Assembly (NCBI RefSeq): GCF_000725545.1
Contig: NZ_JNZP01000019.1
Coordinates: forward strand, 1-64,000
Length of the DNA: 64,000 nucleotides
Direction of reading: 5' to 3'
Origin: Streptomyces exfoliatus
Lineage (GTDB): Bacteria; Actinomycetota; Actinomycetes; Streptomycetales; Streptomycetaceae
The notes under the pieces were generated by a model. That model was given only the letters and a program-made list of their open reading frames with translations. It ran no database searches and was not told where the DNA came from. The position numbers were made by a program, and so were the translations under genes. This document shows positions 11,126-20,667 of this stretch, piece by piece; the stretch's first letter is position 1, and every line of letters begins with the position of its first letter.

Positions 11126-12061
11126 ATGCTCGAAGAGCTGCTGATGGCGGCGGCCGGCGTGGCCGCGGCGGCCGCGGTCTACGCGGGCGCGGCGGCCCGG
11201 ATCGTGAAGCAGTACGAGCGGGGCGTCGTCTTCCGCTTCGGCCGGCTGCGCAACGACGTCCGCGCGCCCGGCTTCACCATGATCGTTCCGGGCGTGGACC
11301 GCCTGCACAAGGTGAACATGCAGATCGTCACGATGCCCGTGCCCGCGCAGGAGGGCATCACCCGGGACAACGTGACCGTCCGGGTGGACGCGGTGGTCTA
11401 CTTCAAGGTCGTCGACGCGGCGGAGGCGCTCGTCAGGGTCGAGGACTACAAGTTCGCGGTCTCGCAGATGGCGCAGACCTCGCTGCGGTCCATCATCGGC
11501 AAGAGCGACCTCGACGACCTGCTGTCGAACCGGGAGAAGCTCAACCAGGGGCTCGAACTGATGCTGGACTCCCCCGCGATCGGCTGGGGCGTGCAGATCG
11601 ACCGGGTCGAGATCAAGGACGTGTCGCTGCCGGAGACGATGAAGCGCTCCATGGCCCGGCAGGCGGAGGCGGACCGGGAACGCCGGGCGCGGGTGATCAA
11701 CGCCGACGCCGAGCTCCAGGCCTCGAAGAAGCTGTCGGAGGCGGCGGCGGTGATGTCCCAGCAGCCGGCGGCGCTCCAGCTGCGGCTGCTGCAGACCGTG
11801 ATGGCCGTGTCGGCCGAGAAGAACTCGACGCTGGTGCTGCCGATCCCGGTGGAACTGCTGAGGTTCCTGGAACGGGCGACGCCCGGGTCCGCCGGGGCCT
11901 CCACCGGGCATGCCGAGACGATGATGCACATGCCGCCGGTGCCGCCGCCGGTGCCGCCGCGCACGGACGCGTACCTGGCGGGACGGGCCGACGCGGCGGA
12001 CGCGATCGAGGACCTGACGGGGACGTCGGTGGAACCGGCGCCACGGGAGGACGCCGGTTGA
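11126..12061 (+). CDS. Slipin / stomatin-like SPFH membrane protein
   Basis: This 311-aa protein starts at ATG 11126 with AGGGGG 6-11 nt upstream. A single N-terminal membrane segment (residues 5-24, Ala-rich) precedes an SPFH/Band-7 domain with the slipin hallmarks IVKQYERGVVFRFGRL, PGFTMIVPGVD and the conserved NVTVRVDAVVYFKV. A coiled coil follows the domain (residues about 190-235), and the tail is Pro-rich (MPPVPPPVPPR). Slipins oligomerise at the membrane and organise microdomains, often with an NfeD partner; no NfeD gene is adjacent. It converges with proS across a shared terminator. Confidence 0.92.
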   Translation: MLEELLMAAAGVAAAAAVYAGAAARIVKQYERGVVFRFGRLRNDVRAPGFTMIVPGVDRLHKVNMQIVTMPVPAQEGITRDNVTVRVDAVVYFKVVDAAEALVRVEDYKFAVSQMAQTSLRSIIGKSDLDDLLSNREKLNQGLELMLDSPAIGWGVQIDRVEIKDVSLPETMKRSMARQAEADRERRARVINADAELQASKKLSEAAAVMSQQPAALQLRLLQTVMAVSAEKNSTLVLPIPVELLRFLERATPGSAGASTGHAETMMHMPPVPPPVPPRTDAYLAGRADAADAIEDLTGTSVEPAPREDAG

Positions 12062-12084
12062 GGCACCGGCGCCCCCGCGGCAGA

Positions 12085-12118
12085 GAGGTGGCCGGGCCCC
12101 GTGGGGTCCGGCCACCTC
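12085..12118. terminator. Bidirectional terminator between slipin gene and proS
   Basis: A 16-bp stem (GAGGTGGCCGG... with one G-T wobble) and a 2-nt loop sit in the 63-nt gap between converging genes. It should serve both strands. Confidence 0.75.
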
Positions 12119-12124
12119 CTTCGC

Positions 12125-13825
12125 TCACGCCGTGAGGCGGGCGATCGCCTCGTCGACGGTCAGCTCCTCGCGCTCGCCCGTGCGGCGGTCCTTCAGCTCC
12201 AGGACGCCCTCGGCCGCGCGGCGGCCCGCCACCAGGATCTTCGGGACGCCCATGAGCTCCGAGTCGGTGAACTTGACGCCCGGGGAGACGCCCGCGCGGT
12301 CGTCGACCAGGACCCGCAGACCGGCCGCGGCCAGCTTGTCGGAGACCTCGAGGGCCAGCTCGGTCTGGAGCGCCTTGCCCGCGGCGACGACGTGGACGTC
12401 GGCCGGGGCGACCTCGGCCGGCCAGCACAGGCCCTTCTCGTCGGCGGTCTGCTCGGCGAGCGCCGCCACCGCGCGGGAGACGCCGATGCCGTACGAGCCC
12501 ATGGTCACGCGGACCGGCTTGCCGTTCTGGCCGAGGACGTCGAGCTTGAGGGCGTCGGCGTACTTGCGGCCCAGCTGGAAGATGTGGCCGATCTCGATGG
12601 CGCGGTCCAGCTTCAGGCCGGTGCCGCACTTCGGGCACGGGTCGCCCTCCTGTACGACGACGACGTCGACGTACTCGGAGACCTCGAAGTCACGGCCCGC
12701 GACGACGTTCTTCGCGTGCATGCCGTCCTTGTTGGCGCCGGTGATCCAGGAGGTGCCGGGGGCCACGCGCGGGTCGGCGAGGTACGTGACCTTGTCCAGG
12801 CCCTGCGGGCCGACGTAGCCCCGCACCAGGTCCGCGCGGTCCGCGAAGTCCGTCTCCGTCACCATCTCGACGGTGGCGGGCGCGAAGTGCGCCTCGACCT
12901 TGCCCAGGTCGACCTCGCGGTCGCCGGGGACGCCGACCGCGACGATCTCGCCGTCGACCTTCACCAGGAGGTTCTTGAGGGTGGCGGAGGCGGGGACGCC
13001 GAGGGAGGCGGCGAGGGTCTCGATGGTCGGGGTGTCGGGGGTGGGGATCTCCTCGGCGGCGGGCACGGCGGAGCCGTCCACGGCCTTCAGCTCGTAGGAG
13101 ACCGCCTCGGTGTTCGCGGCGAAGTCGCAGTTCGGGCAGTCGGCGAAGGTGTCCTCGCCGGCCTCGGCCGGGGCGAGGAACTCCTCGGACTTCGAGCCGC
13201 CCATCGCGCCGGCGGTGGCGGCGCAGATGCGGTAGTCGAGGCCGAGGCGCTCGAAGATCCGCTGGTAGGCCGCGCGGTGCAGGGCGTACGACTGGGCCAG
13301 GCCCTCGTCCTCCGTGTCGAAGGAGTACGAGTCCTTCATGAGGAACTCGCGGCCGCGCAGGATGCCGGCGCGGGGGCGGGCCTCGTCACGGAACTTGTTC
13401 TGGATCTGGTACAGGATGACCGGCAGGTCCTTGTAGGACGAGCACTGGTCCTTGACCAGGAGCGTGAAGATCTCCTCGTGCGTCGGCCCGAGGAGGTAGT
13501 CGCCGCCCTTGCGGTCCTGGAGACGGAAGAGCTCGGCGCCGTACTCGTCCCAGCGGCCGGTTGCCTCGTACGGCTCGCGGGGCAGCAGCGCGGGGAGCGT
13601 GACCTCCTGCGCGCCGATCGCGTCCATCTCCTCGCGGACGATGCGCTCGATGTTGGAGAGGACCTTCTTGCCGAGGGGCAGCCAGCTCCAGATGCCGGCG
13701 GCGGTGCGGCGGACGTAACCGGCGCGGACGAGGAGCTTGTGGCTGAGGACCTCGGCGTCGGCCGGGTCGTCGCGCAGCGTCTTCGCCATCAACTGGGACA
13801 TGCGCTGGACCGGTGCGTTGGCCAT
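12125..13825 (-). CDS. proS: Proline--tRNA ligase (bacterial type)
   Basis: This 566-aa class II synthetase charges tRNA(Pro). The catalytic core is split by a YbaK-like editing insertion (roughly residues 230-390). Motif 3 is [17 protein letters not shown], the [17 protein letters not shown] segment is motif 2, and the anticodon-binding domain ends the protein. The zinc-like cluster CPNCDFAAN and CPKCGTGL is part of the insertion region. Length is normal. The ATG start is followed by the standard N-terminal [17 protein letters not shown]. It is transcribed alone or at the head of the region, and converges with the slipin gene. Confidence 0.97.
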   Translation of the reverse strand: MANAPVQRMSQLMAKTLRDDPADAEVLSHKLLVRAGYVRRTAAGIWSWLPLGKKVLSNIERIVREEMDAIGAQEVTLPALLPREPYEATGRWDEYGAELFRLQDRKGGDYLLGPTHEEIFTLLVKDQCSSYKDLPVILYQIQNKFRDEARPRAGILRGREFLMKDSYSFDTEDEGLAQSYALHRAAYQRIFERLGLDYRICAATAGAMGGSKSEEFLAPAEAGEDTFADCPNCDFAANTEAVSYELKAVDGSAVPAAEEIPTPDTPTIETLAASLGVPASATLKNLLVKVDGEIVAVGVPGDREVDLGKVEAHFAPATVEMVTETDFADRADLVRGYVGPQGLDKVTYLADPRVAPGTSWITGANKDGMHAKNVVAGRDFEVSEYVDVVVVQEGDPCPKCGTGLKLDRAIEIGHIFQLGRKYADALKLDVLGQNGKPVRVTMGSYGIGVSRAVAALAEQTADEKGLCWPAEVAPADVHVVAAGKALQTELALEVSDKLAAAGLRVLVDDRAGVSPGVKFTDSELMGVPKILVAGRRAAEGVLELKDRRTGEREELTVDEAIARLTA

Positions 13826-13853
13826 GGTTCTCGTACTCCTGCAGGGCTGGGGG

Positions 13854-13889
13854 TCCCCCCTGCTCGAGCGAAGCCGAGAGCTCGGGGGA
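13854..13889. repeat. Short intergenic palindrome of the type scattered in Streptomyces genomes
   Basis: The element starts TCCCCCCTGCTC, has a GAGCGAAGCCGA centre and ends GAGCTCGGGGGA. It forms a 6+4 bp stem with a 2x2 internal loop, in the 109-nt gap upstream of proS. I recall near-identical palindromes recurring between genes in Streptomyces. Here it could shape the proS leader or terminate the GNAT gene. Confidence 0.65.
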
Positions 13890-13934
13890 GGGTGATGGCC
13901 CCGAGGTTAGCCGGGCGGCCCCTGGCAGGTGAAA

Positions 13935-14480
13935 TCAGTTCCGGCGACCGAGCGGCAGGGGCGCGCCCATCACGGCGTACGGGCGGGCGGCGCTCGGGAA
14001 GTGCACCTGGCGGGCGAGGTCGGTGTAGCCGAGGGAGCGGTAGAGGCCGCGGGCCGGGCTCTCCGTGTCGATCGCGGAGAGGATCGAGCGCGGCTCGGCG
14101 GCCGTGTCGGTGATGGTGGTGATCAGTTCACGACCGACGCCCCTGCCCTGGTGGGCCGGGTGGACGTGCAGTTCGGTGATGACGAAGGAGTCGTCGAGCC
14201 AGTCGGCGGTGCCGGTGGCGCGCAGGTACGGCTCGACGACGGTCGACCACCAGTGGGTGCGGTCGTTGGGCATCCCGTACACGAATCCGACGAGCGCGCC
14301 GTCGGGCGTGGTGGCCCCGTAGGCGCGGGCGCCGGGGCACAGCAGGTGGCGCAGCACGATGTGGCGGCGTACGGCGATCTCGTCCTCGTCCAGGCCGAAG
14401 GCGAGCGCCTGCACGGCGAGCGCCTCGTCCACCCGGGCGGCGAGATTGACCGGTCCGATCATGACCTCTGCGTCATCCAT
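13935..14480 (-). CDS. GNAT family N-acetyltransferase
   Basis: This is about 181 aa. The acetyl-CoA loop reads VHPAHQGRGVGREL, preceded by the FVITELHV strand and followed by ARGLYRSLGYTDLA, a textbook GNAT C-half. The substrate is unknown. An in-frame GTG lies 9 nt upstream, but the ATG at 14480 has AGGG 8 nt before it and is preferred. It follows a second acetyltransferase (14509-15354) on the same strand with only 28 nt between them, so they are probably one transcript. Confidence 0.88.
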   Translation of the reverse strand: MDDAEVMIGPVNLAARVDEALAVQALAFGLDEDEIAVRRHIVLRHLLCPGARAYGATTPDGALVGFVYGMPNDRTHWWSTVVEPYLRATGTADWLDDSFVITELHVHPAHQGRGVGRELITTITDTAAEPRSILSAIDTESPARGLYRSLGYTDLARQVHFPSAARPYAVMGAPLPLGRRN

Positions 14481-14508
14481 GCGGCGCACCCTACAAGCGG
14501 CCGGGGCC

Positions 14509-15354
14509 TCAGAACAGCACGCTCATGAAGGCGCCGGTCTCCTGGAAGCCGACACGGCGGTACGCGGCCCTCGCCGGGGTGTTGTAGTCGTTCACGTACA
14601 GGCTGACGAGGGGTGCGACGTCGGCGAGCGCGTACTGGAGCACGGCGGCCATGCCGGTCTCCGAGAGGCCCTTGCCCCGGTGTTCGGGGGCGACCCAGAC
14701 GCCCTGGATCTGGCAGGCCTGCCGGGTGGCGGCGCCGATCTCCGCCTTGAAGACGACCTTGCCGTCCTCGATGCGGGCGAAGGAGCGGCCGGCGCCGACG
14801 AGTTCGGCGACCCGGGCCTGGTAGAGCAGGCCGCCGTCGTTGGCGAGCGGGGAGACGCCGACCTCCTCGGTGAACATGGCCACGCACGCGGGCATGATCA
14901 CGTCCATCTCGTCCTTGCGGACGCGGCGCACCAGCGGGTCGGCGGGGACCGTCGCGGAAGGCCCCTCCGCGACCATCAGCGGCTGGCGGGCGCGGACGTC
15001 CCGCGCGGGGCCCCAGCTGGGTTCGAGGAGCCGCCACAGTTCGCCGGTGGGCTCGGCGGGCCCGACGATCGAGGAGCAGCGGCGGCCGACCCTGCGGGCC
15101 CGGTCGGCGAAGGCGCGGACGGCCTCGGGGGTGGCGCAGAGGGGCACCAGGTTGGCGCCGGAGTAGCAGAGGGAACGCAGCCGGCCCTCGCTGTACCAGC
15201 CCCACATCTCGCCGCCGAGGCGCCAGGGGTCGAGCCCGGCGACCTGGACGCGGGCGGTCACGAAGGCGTTCTCGACGGGGGCGCTCTCCAGGACGGCGAG
15301 TGCGGCGCCGAGGTCGGCGGGTTCGAGGACCCGGGTGGTGGGCTGTGTCAACAC
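14509..15354 (-). CDS. GNAT acetyltransferase with N-terminal DUF4081-like domain
   Basis: This 281-aa protein has two parts. Residues 1-140 match the actinobacterial DUF4081-type domain (ENAFVTARVQVAG, CYSGANLVPL, GRRCSSIVGPAEPTGELWRLL). Residues 145-281 form a GNAT domain with the CoA-binding GVWVAPEHRGKGLSETGMAAV and the final YNTPARAAYRRVGFQETG. Such proteins are conserved in this genomic spot near ispG in Streptomyces; the acceptor is unknown. The start is GTG with a weak ribosome site. It is downstream of ispG and separated from it by a hairpin. Confidence 0.88.
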   Translation of the reverse strand: MLTQPTTRVLEPADLGAALAVLESAPVENAFVTARVQVAGLDPWRLGGEMWGWYSEGRLRSLCYSGANLVPLCATPEAVRAFADRARRVGRRCSSIVGPAEPTGELWRLLEPSWGPARDVRARQPLMVAEGPSATVPADPLVRRVRKDEMDVIMPACVAMFTEEVGVSPLANDGGLLYQARVAELVGAGRSFARIEDGKVVFKAEIGAATRQACQIQGVWVAPEHRGKGLSETGMAAVLQYALADVAPLVSLYVNDYNTPARAAYRRVGFQETGAFMSVLF

Positions 15355-15427
15355 GAGGGGGGCCTCACGGTACGTTCTGCTGATTCCCGCACTGTACCCG
15401 GAGGCTCCCGAACCACGCCTGCGGCAG

Positions 15428-15468
15428 CGCGAAGCCCCGCTGCCCGGGGCGGGCGGCGGGGCTTCGCG
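15428..15468 (-). terminator. Terminator after ispG
   Basis: A 13-bp perfect stem, CGCGAAGCCCCGC with its complement, encloses a 15-nt GC-rich loop. It lies 17 nt past the ispG stop. Confidence 0.72.
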
Positions 15469-15484
15469 GGGAGGGTCGTACCTC

Positions 15485-16642
<1,158 letters not shown>

Positions 16643-16707
16643 CTTCTGTGCAACCTCAAGGTTGTGCGTCGGCGGGCTCAGGTCTCCGAGGTTACCGCCC
16701 CGGGCGC

Positions 16708-16739
16708 GGGGGGCCGGACACCGTGGTGTCCGGCCCCCC
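16708..16739 (-). terminator. Strong terminator after the site-2 protease gene
   Basis: A 15-bp perfect stem (GGGGGGCCGGACACC and complement) with a 2-nt loop lies 6 nt past the protease stop codon. It separates the aroA-dxr-protease unit from ispG. Confidence 0.8.
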
Positions 16740-16745
16740 TGGGAG

Positions 16746-18053
16746 CTACGAGATCCTCACCGGGTTGACGATGTCGGCGGCGAGGACGAGCAGGGTGAAG
16801 CAGACGAACACGCCGGCCACCACGTAGGCGGCGGGCATCAGCTTGGCCACGTCGAACGGGCCCGGGTCGGGGCGCTTGAAGATCCGGGCCGTGTGGCGGC
16901 GTACGGACTCCCACAGGGCGCCCGCGATGTGGCCGCCGTCGAGCGGCAGCAGCGGCAGCATGTTGAACAGGAACAGCGAGACGTTGAACATGACCAGGAG
17001 GTCCATGAACATCACGAGGATCGTCGTCGGCGGCGCCTCGATGTTCATGAGTTCGCCGGTGATCCGGGCGGCGCCGACCACGCCCACCGGCGAGTCGTCG
17101 GCGCGCTCGCCGTCACCGAAGGTGGCGTCCCAGAGGCCGGGGATCTTGCCCGGGAGAGCGATGACCGACTCGACGCTGCTCTCCAGGCGGTCCGTCATCC
17201 GTTCGGTGGTCTCGCCGAAGGTGAGGGGCGCGACCTCGGACTTGGAGGCGAAGCCGAGGTAGCCGGCGTCGATGTACGTCAGGGGCTGGACGACCTTGCC
17301 GTCCTCGTCCTTCTTCGGAACCTTGTTGGAGACGAGCGTGGGGTGCAGCTCGACGCGCTGTCCGGCCCGCTCGACGGTGATCGTCGCGGGGCCGATGGTC
17401 TCCCGGATGCGGTCGGAGAGGGCGTCCCAGTCGTTCACCGGCGTGCCGTTGAAGGCGACGATCTTGTCGCCGTCCTTCAGGCCGGCCTTGAACGCCGGGG
17501 AGACGGGGTCGCCCGTCGCGCACTTCTCCCGCTTCTCGCTCTGCTTGATGACGCACTTCTGCACCCCGGCGACCTCGGTCGTCTGGCCCGCGATGCCCAG
17601 CGTCATCATCGAGCCGAAGAACAGCGCGAGGGCCAGGACCAGGTTCATGAACGGTCCCGCGAACATCACGATCACGCGCTTCCACGGCTTGCGCGTGTAG
17701 AAGAGGCGGGTCTCGTCGCCGGGCTTGAGCTCCTCGTACGAGGCCTCCCGGGCGTCCTCGATCATGGAGCGCCAGGGCGAGGTGGAGCGGGCCTCGATCT
17801 TGCCGTCCTCGCCCGGCGGGAACATGCCGATCATGCGGATGTAGCCGCCGGCCGGAATGGCCTTGATGCCGTACTCGGTCTCGCCGCGCTTCTTCGACCA
17901 GATGGTGGGGCCGAAGCCGACCATGTACTGCGGCACGCGGATGCCGAAGAGCTTGGCCGTGGAGAGATGGCCGAGCTCGTGCCAGGCGATGGAGACGAGC
18001 AGGCCGAGCGCGAACAGCACGATACCCAGGGCGTACAGGAGCATTTCGGTCAT
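16746..18053 (-). CDS. Site-2 intramembrane zinc metalloprotease (M50, RseP/RIP-like)
   Basis: This 435-aa protein starts at ATG 18053, overlapping the dxr stop as ATGA; the frame continues upstream but only as an antisense-like shadow of dxr. The first membrane helix carries the zinc motif HELGH, and the C-terminal membrane segment carries [12 protein letters not shown] with the third ligand Asp. A PDZ domain lies between them (about 175-265; [20 protein letters not shown]), and four hydrophobic segments are visible. Family members cleave anti-sigma factors and signal-peptide remnants in the membrane. The substrate here is unknown. Coupling to dxr is conserved in actinobacteria. Confidence 0.95.
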   Translation of the reverse strand: MTEMLLYALGIVLFALGLLVSIAWHELGHLSTAKLFGIRVPQYMVGFGPTIWSKKRGETEYGIKAIPAGGYIRMIGMFPPGEDGKIEARSTSPWRSMIEDAREASYEELKPGDETRLFYTRKPWKRVIVMFAGPFMNLVLALALFFGSMMTLGIAGQTTEVAGVQKCVIKQSEKREKCATGDPVSPAFKAGLKDGDKIVAFNGTPVNDWDALSDRIRETIGPATITVERAGQRVELHPTLVSNKVPKKDEDGKVVQPLTYIDAGYLGFASKSEVAPLTFGETTERMTDRLESSVESVIALPGKIPGLWDATFGDGERADDSPVGVVGAARITGELMNIEAPPTTILVMFMDLLVMFNVSLFLFNMLPLLPLDGGHIAGALWESVRRHTARIFKRPDPGPFDVAKLMPAAYVVAGVFVCFTLLVLAADIVNPVRIS

Positions 18054-19309
18054 GCGCGGGCCTCCGCTGTTGCCTTCGCTGCGAGCTCTCGGGCCCGGGC
18101 GCGCGCCCAGGTCTCCGCTTCGAGGACGTCCGGCACGGTGAGGGAGGTTCCCGTACCGGGAACGCCGTGCTCCGCGACGACCGCTGTGACCGTATCCATG
18201 ATTCCGTTGAACGGCAGCCTTCCTGCGAGGAACGCCTCCACGCACTCCTCGTTCGCCGCGTTGAAGACGGCGGGGGCGGTGCCGCCCAGCTCGCCGACGT
18301 GCCGGGCGAGACCGACGGACGGGAACGCCTCGGTGTCGAGCGGGAAGAACTCCCAGGTGGAGGCCTTGGTCCAGTCGAAGGCGGGGGCCGCGTCCGGGAC
18401 CCGCTCGGGCCAGCCGATGCCGATCGCGATGGGGCCGCCCATGTCGGGCGGGGTGGCCTGGGCGAGCGTGGAGCCGTCCGTGAACTCGACCATCGAATGG
18501 ACGTACGACTGGGGGTGGACGACGACCTCGATGCGGTCGAAGGGGATGTCGTAGAGCAGGTGGGCCTCGATGACCTCCAGGCCCTTGTTCACCAGGGTCG
18601 CGCTGTTCACCGTGATCACCGGGCCCATGGCCCAGGTCGGATGGGCGAGCGCGTCCTCGCGGGTGACGCCGGCCAGCTGCTCGCGCGTACGGCCGCGGAA
18701 GGGGCCGCCGGAGGCGGTGACGACCAGCTTGCGGACGTCGGCGCGGGTGCCGGCGGCGAGCGCCTGGAAGAGGGCCGCGTGCTCGGAGTCGACCGGGATG
18801 ATCTGGCCAGGCTTGGCGAGCGCCTTCACCAGCGGGCCGCCGACGATCAGCGACTCCTTGTTGGCGAGGGCCAGGGTGCGGCCCGCTTCGAGAGCGGCGA
18901 GCGTCGGCGCGAGGCCGATGGAGCCGGTGATGCCGTTGAGGACGGTGTGGCACGGCGAGGCGGCGACCCGCGTGGCGGCTTCGGGGCCCGCCAGGAGCTC
19001 GGGCAGCGGCTCGGAGCCGTACAGCGCCTTCAGCGCGTCGCGCAGCTCCGGCAGCACCTCCTCGCGGGCCACGGCGACCGCGGCGACCTTCAGCCGGTGC
19101 GCCTGCTCGGCGAGCAGCGCGACCCGGCCGCCCGAGGCGGCCAGGGCGGTGACCCGGAAGCGGTCGGGGTTGCGCAGCACCAGGTCGATGGCCTGGGTGC
19201 CGATGGACCCGGTCGAGCCGAGGACGACGATGTCCCGGCGTCCTTCGGACACGTCGAAGGCGATGTGGGGATCGGCGAGAGGAGAGGGGCGGTCGCTCAT
19301 GCCCCCCAT
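18050..19309 (-). CDS. dxr: 1-deoxy-D-xylulose 5-phosphate reductoisomerase
   Basis: This enzyme (up to 419 aa) converts DXP to MEP, the first committed step of the MEP pathway. It shows the NADPH-binding [25 protein letters not shown], the metal/substrate segment [13 protein letters not shown] and the GGPFRGRT loop. Two ATGs are possible: 19309, and 19300 ([12 protein letters not shown]). The second agrees better with homologues as I remember them, while GGGGGC between them is too close to act for it alone. It lies 40 nt after aroA and overlaps the site-2 protease by 4 nt. Confidence 0.96.
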   Translation of the reverse strand: MGGMSDRPSPLADPHIAFDVSEGRRDIVVLGSTGSIGTQAIDLVLRNPDRFRVTALAASGGRVALLAEQAHRLKVAAVAVAREEVLPELRDALKALYGSEPLPELLAGPEAATRVAASPCHTVLNGITGSIGLAPTLAALEAGRTLALANKESLIVGGPLVKALAKPGQIIPVDSEHAALFQALAAGTRADVRKLVVTASGGPFRGRTREQLAGVTREDALAHPTWAMGPVITVNSATLVNKGLEVIEAHLLYDIPFDRIEVVVHPQSYVHSMVEFTDGSTLAQATPPDMGGPIAIGIGWPERVPDAAPAFDWTKASTWEFFPLDTEAFPSVGLARHVGELGGTAPAVFNAANEECVEAFLAGRLPFNGIMDTVTAVVAEHGVPGTGTSLTVPDVLEAETWARARARELAAKATAEARA

Positions 19310-19349
19310 TCTTGCCGCAAACGCCGTGCGCTCTTCACGGGGTCGGGGT

Positions 19350-20606
19350 TCAGGCGCGTTCTTCGGGGGTGCGGGCGAACCTGTCGAAGACCCGGTGGAA
19401 GTCCGGGAAGGTCTTCTTCACACAGCCGGGGTCGTCGAAGGTGATGCCCGGCGTACGCAGGGCGGCGACCGCGAAGGACATGACGACGCGGTGGTCCCCA
19501 TGGGTGGCGATCTCGACCGGTCCGGTGGGCGTGCCGGGGTGGATCTCGATCCAGTCGGGCCCGGTGTGGACGGTGATCCCGAGGCGGCGCAGGTTCTCGG
19601 CGCAGGCGTCGAGGCGGTCGCACTCCTTGACCCGGGTGTTGGCGACGTCCTCGATGCGGACCGGTCCTTCGGCGAACGGGGCGATGGCCGCGAGGGTCGG
19701 CATGGTGTCGGAGATGTCCCGCATGTTCACGGTCAGGCCGCGCAGGGTGCCCGTGGAGCGGACGGTCGTGCCGGCGTCGGTGATCTCGACGTCGGCGCCC
19801 ATGCGGCGCAGCACGTCGACGAAGGCCAGGTCGCCCTGGAGGGCGCCGGTGCCGAGGCCGGGGACGGTGACGGAGCGGCCCGGTTCGAGGGCGGCGGCGG
19901 CGAAGAAGTAGCCGGCCGTGGAGGCGTCGGGCTCGATGCCGTACGTACGTGCCCGGTAGCCGGTGGGGGCGACCCGGTACGTACGGCCCTCCTGGCGCAC
20001 GTCGGCGCCGAAGGCCCGCATCATCGCGAGGGTGATCTCGACGTACGGCTCCGAGACCAGGTCCGTGACGGTGATGTCGAGGCCCTCGGCGGTCAGCGGG
20101 CCGAGCATGAGCAGGGCGGTCAGGTACTGGGAGGACTGCCCGGCGTCGAGGGTGAGCGCGCCGCCCTTCACACCGCGGGCGTGGACGTCGAGGGGGTGGT
20201 GCCCCTCCTTGTCCCCGTGCCGCAGATCGACGCCGAGGGTCCGCAGGGCCTCCGTCAGGGGGGCAAGGGGCCGTCGCCGCATCTGGGCGGAGGCGTCGAA
20301 GCGGTACGTGCCGTGTCCGGCGGCGGCGAGGGTCGGCAGGAAGCGGGCGGTGGTGGCGCCGTCGCGGCAGTACACGTCGGCGCTGTCCGCGCCCGGGCCC
20401 GCCGGGCGGCCCTCGATGTGCCAGGCGCCGGGCTCGCGGCGGACGGCGTAGCCGAGGGCGGTGAGGCCCTCGGCGAAGCCCTCGGTGTCGTCGGAGACGA
20501 GCGGCCTGAGGAGGGTGGTGGTGCCCTCCGCGGCCGCGGCGAGGAACAGCGCGCGGGCGGTGACGGACTTGGAGCCGGGGATGTCGATGACGGTCACGGG
20601 GGTCAT
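19350..20606 (-). CDS. aroA: 3-phosphoshikimate 1-carboxyvinyltransferase (EPSP synthase) paralogue
   Basis: This 418-aa enzyme of the EPSP synthase fold catalyses the sixth shikimate step. It shows IPGSKSVTARALFLAAAA (PGSKS phosphate-binding loop), QSSQYLTALLMLGP, RVKECDRLDA (usually RVKE(T/S)DR), THGDHRVVMSFAVAAL and KKTFPDF. Some positions are divergent: the loop usually reading N.GTT.R is CRDGATTARFL. It starts at ATG 20606; the frame extends further but only across the acyl-CoA dehydrogenase gene. Streptomyces usually carries another aroA elsewhere, so this may be a second copy. It is 40 nt upstream of dxr and may be co-transcribed with it. Confidence 0.9.
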   Translation of the reverse strand: MTPVTVIDIPGSKSVTARALFLAAAAEGTTTLLRPLVSDDTEGFAEGLTALGYAVRREPGAWHIEGRPAGPGADSADVYCRDGATTARFLPTLAAAGHGTYRFDASAQMRRRPLAPLTEALRTLGVDLRHGDKEGHHPLDVHARGVKGGALTLDAGQSSQYLTALLMLGPLTAEGLDITVTDLVSEPYVEITLAMMRAFGADVRQEGRTYRVAPTGYRARTYGIEPDASTAGYFFAAAALEPGRSVTVPGLGTGALQGDLAFVDVLRRMGADVEITDAGTTVRSTGTLRGLTVNMRDISDTMPTLAAIAPFAEGPVRIEDVANTRVKECDRLDACAENLRRLGITVHTGPDWIEIHPGTPTGPVEIATHGDHRVVMSFAVAALRTPGITFDDPGCVKKTFPDFHRVFDRFARTPEERA

Positions 20607-20631
20607 GGTGCCGTCTCGTGCCACCGGAAGG

Positions 20632-20660
20632 GCCCGCGTTCCGCATGGCGGAACGCGGGC
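20632..20660 (-). terminator. Terminator after acyl-CoA dehydrogenase, just upstream of aroA
   Basis: A perfect 13-bp stem, GCCCGCGTTCCGC with complement and a 3-nt ATG loop, begins 8 nt past the dehydrogenase stop and ends 26 nt before the aroA start. It leaves little space for a separate aroA promoter. Confidence 0.72.
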
Positions 20661-20667
20661 GGGTGGC

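Noticed and set aside
20632..20660. Riboswitch or attenuator before aroA
   Set aside because: The stem begins 8 nt past the upstream stop and has no conserved aptamer; a plain terminator explains it better.
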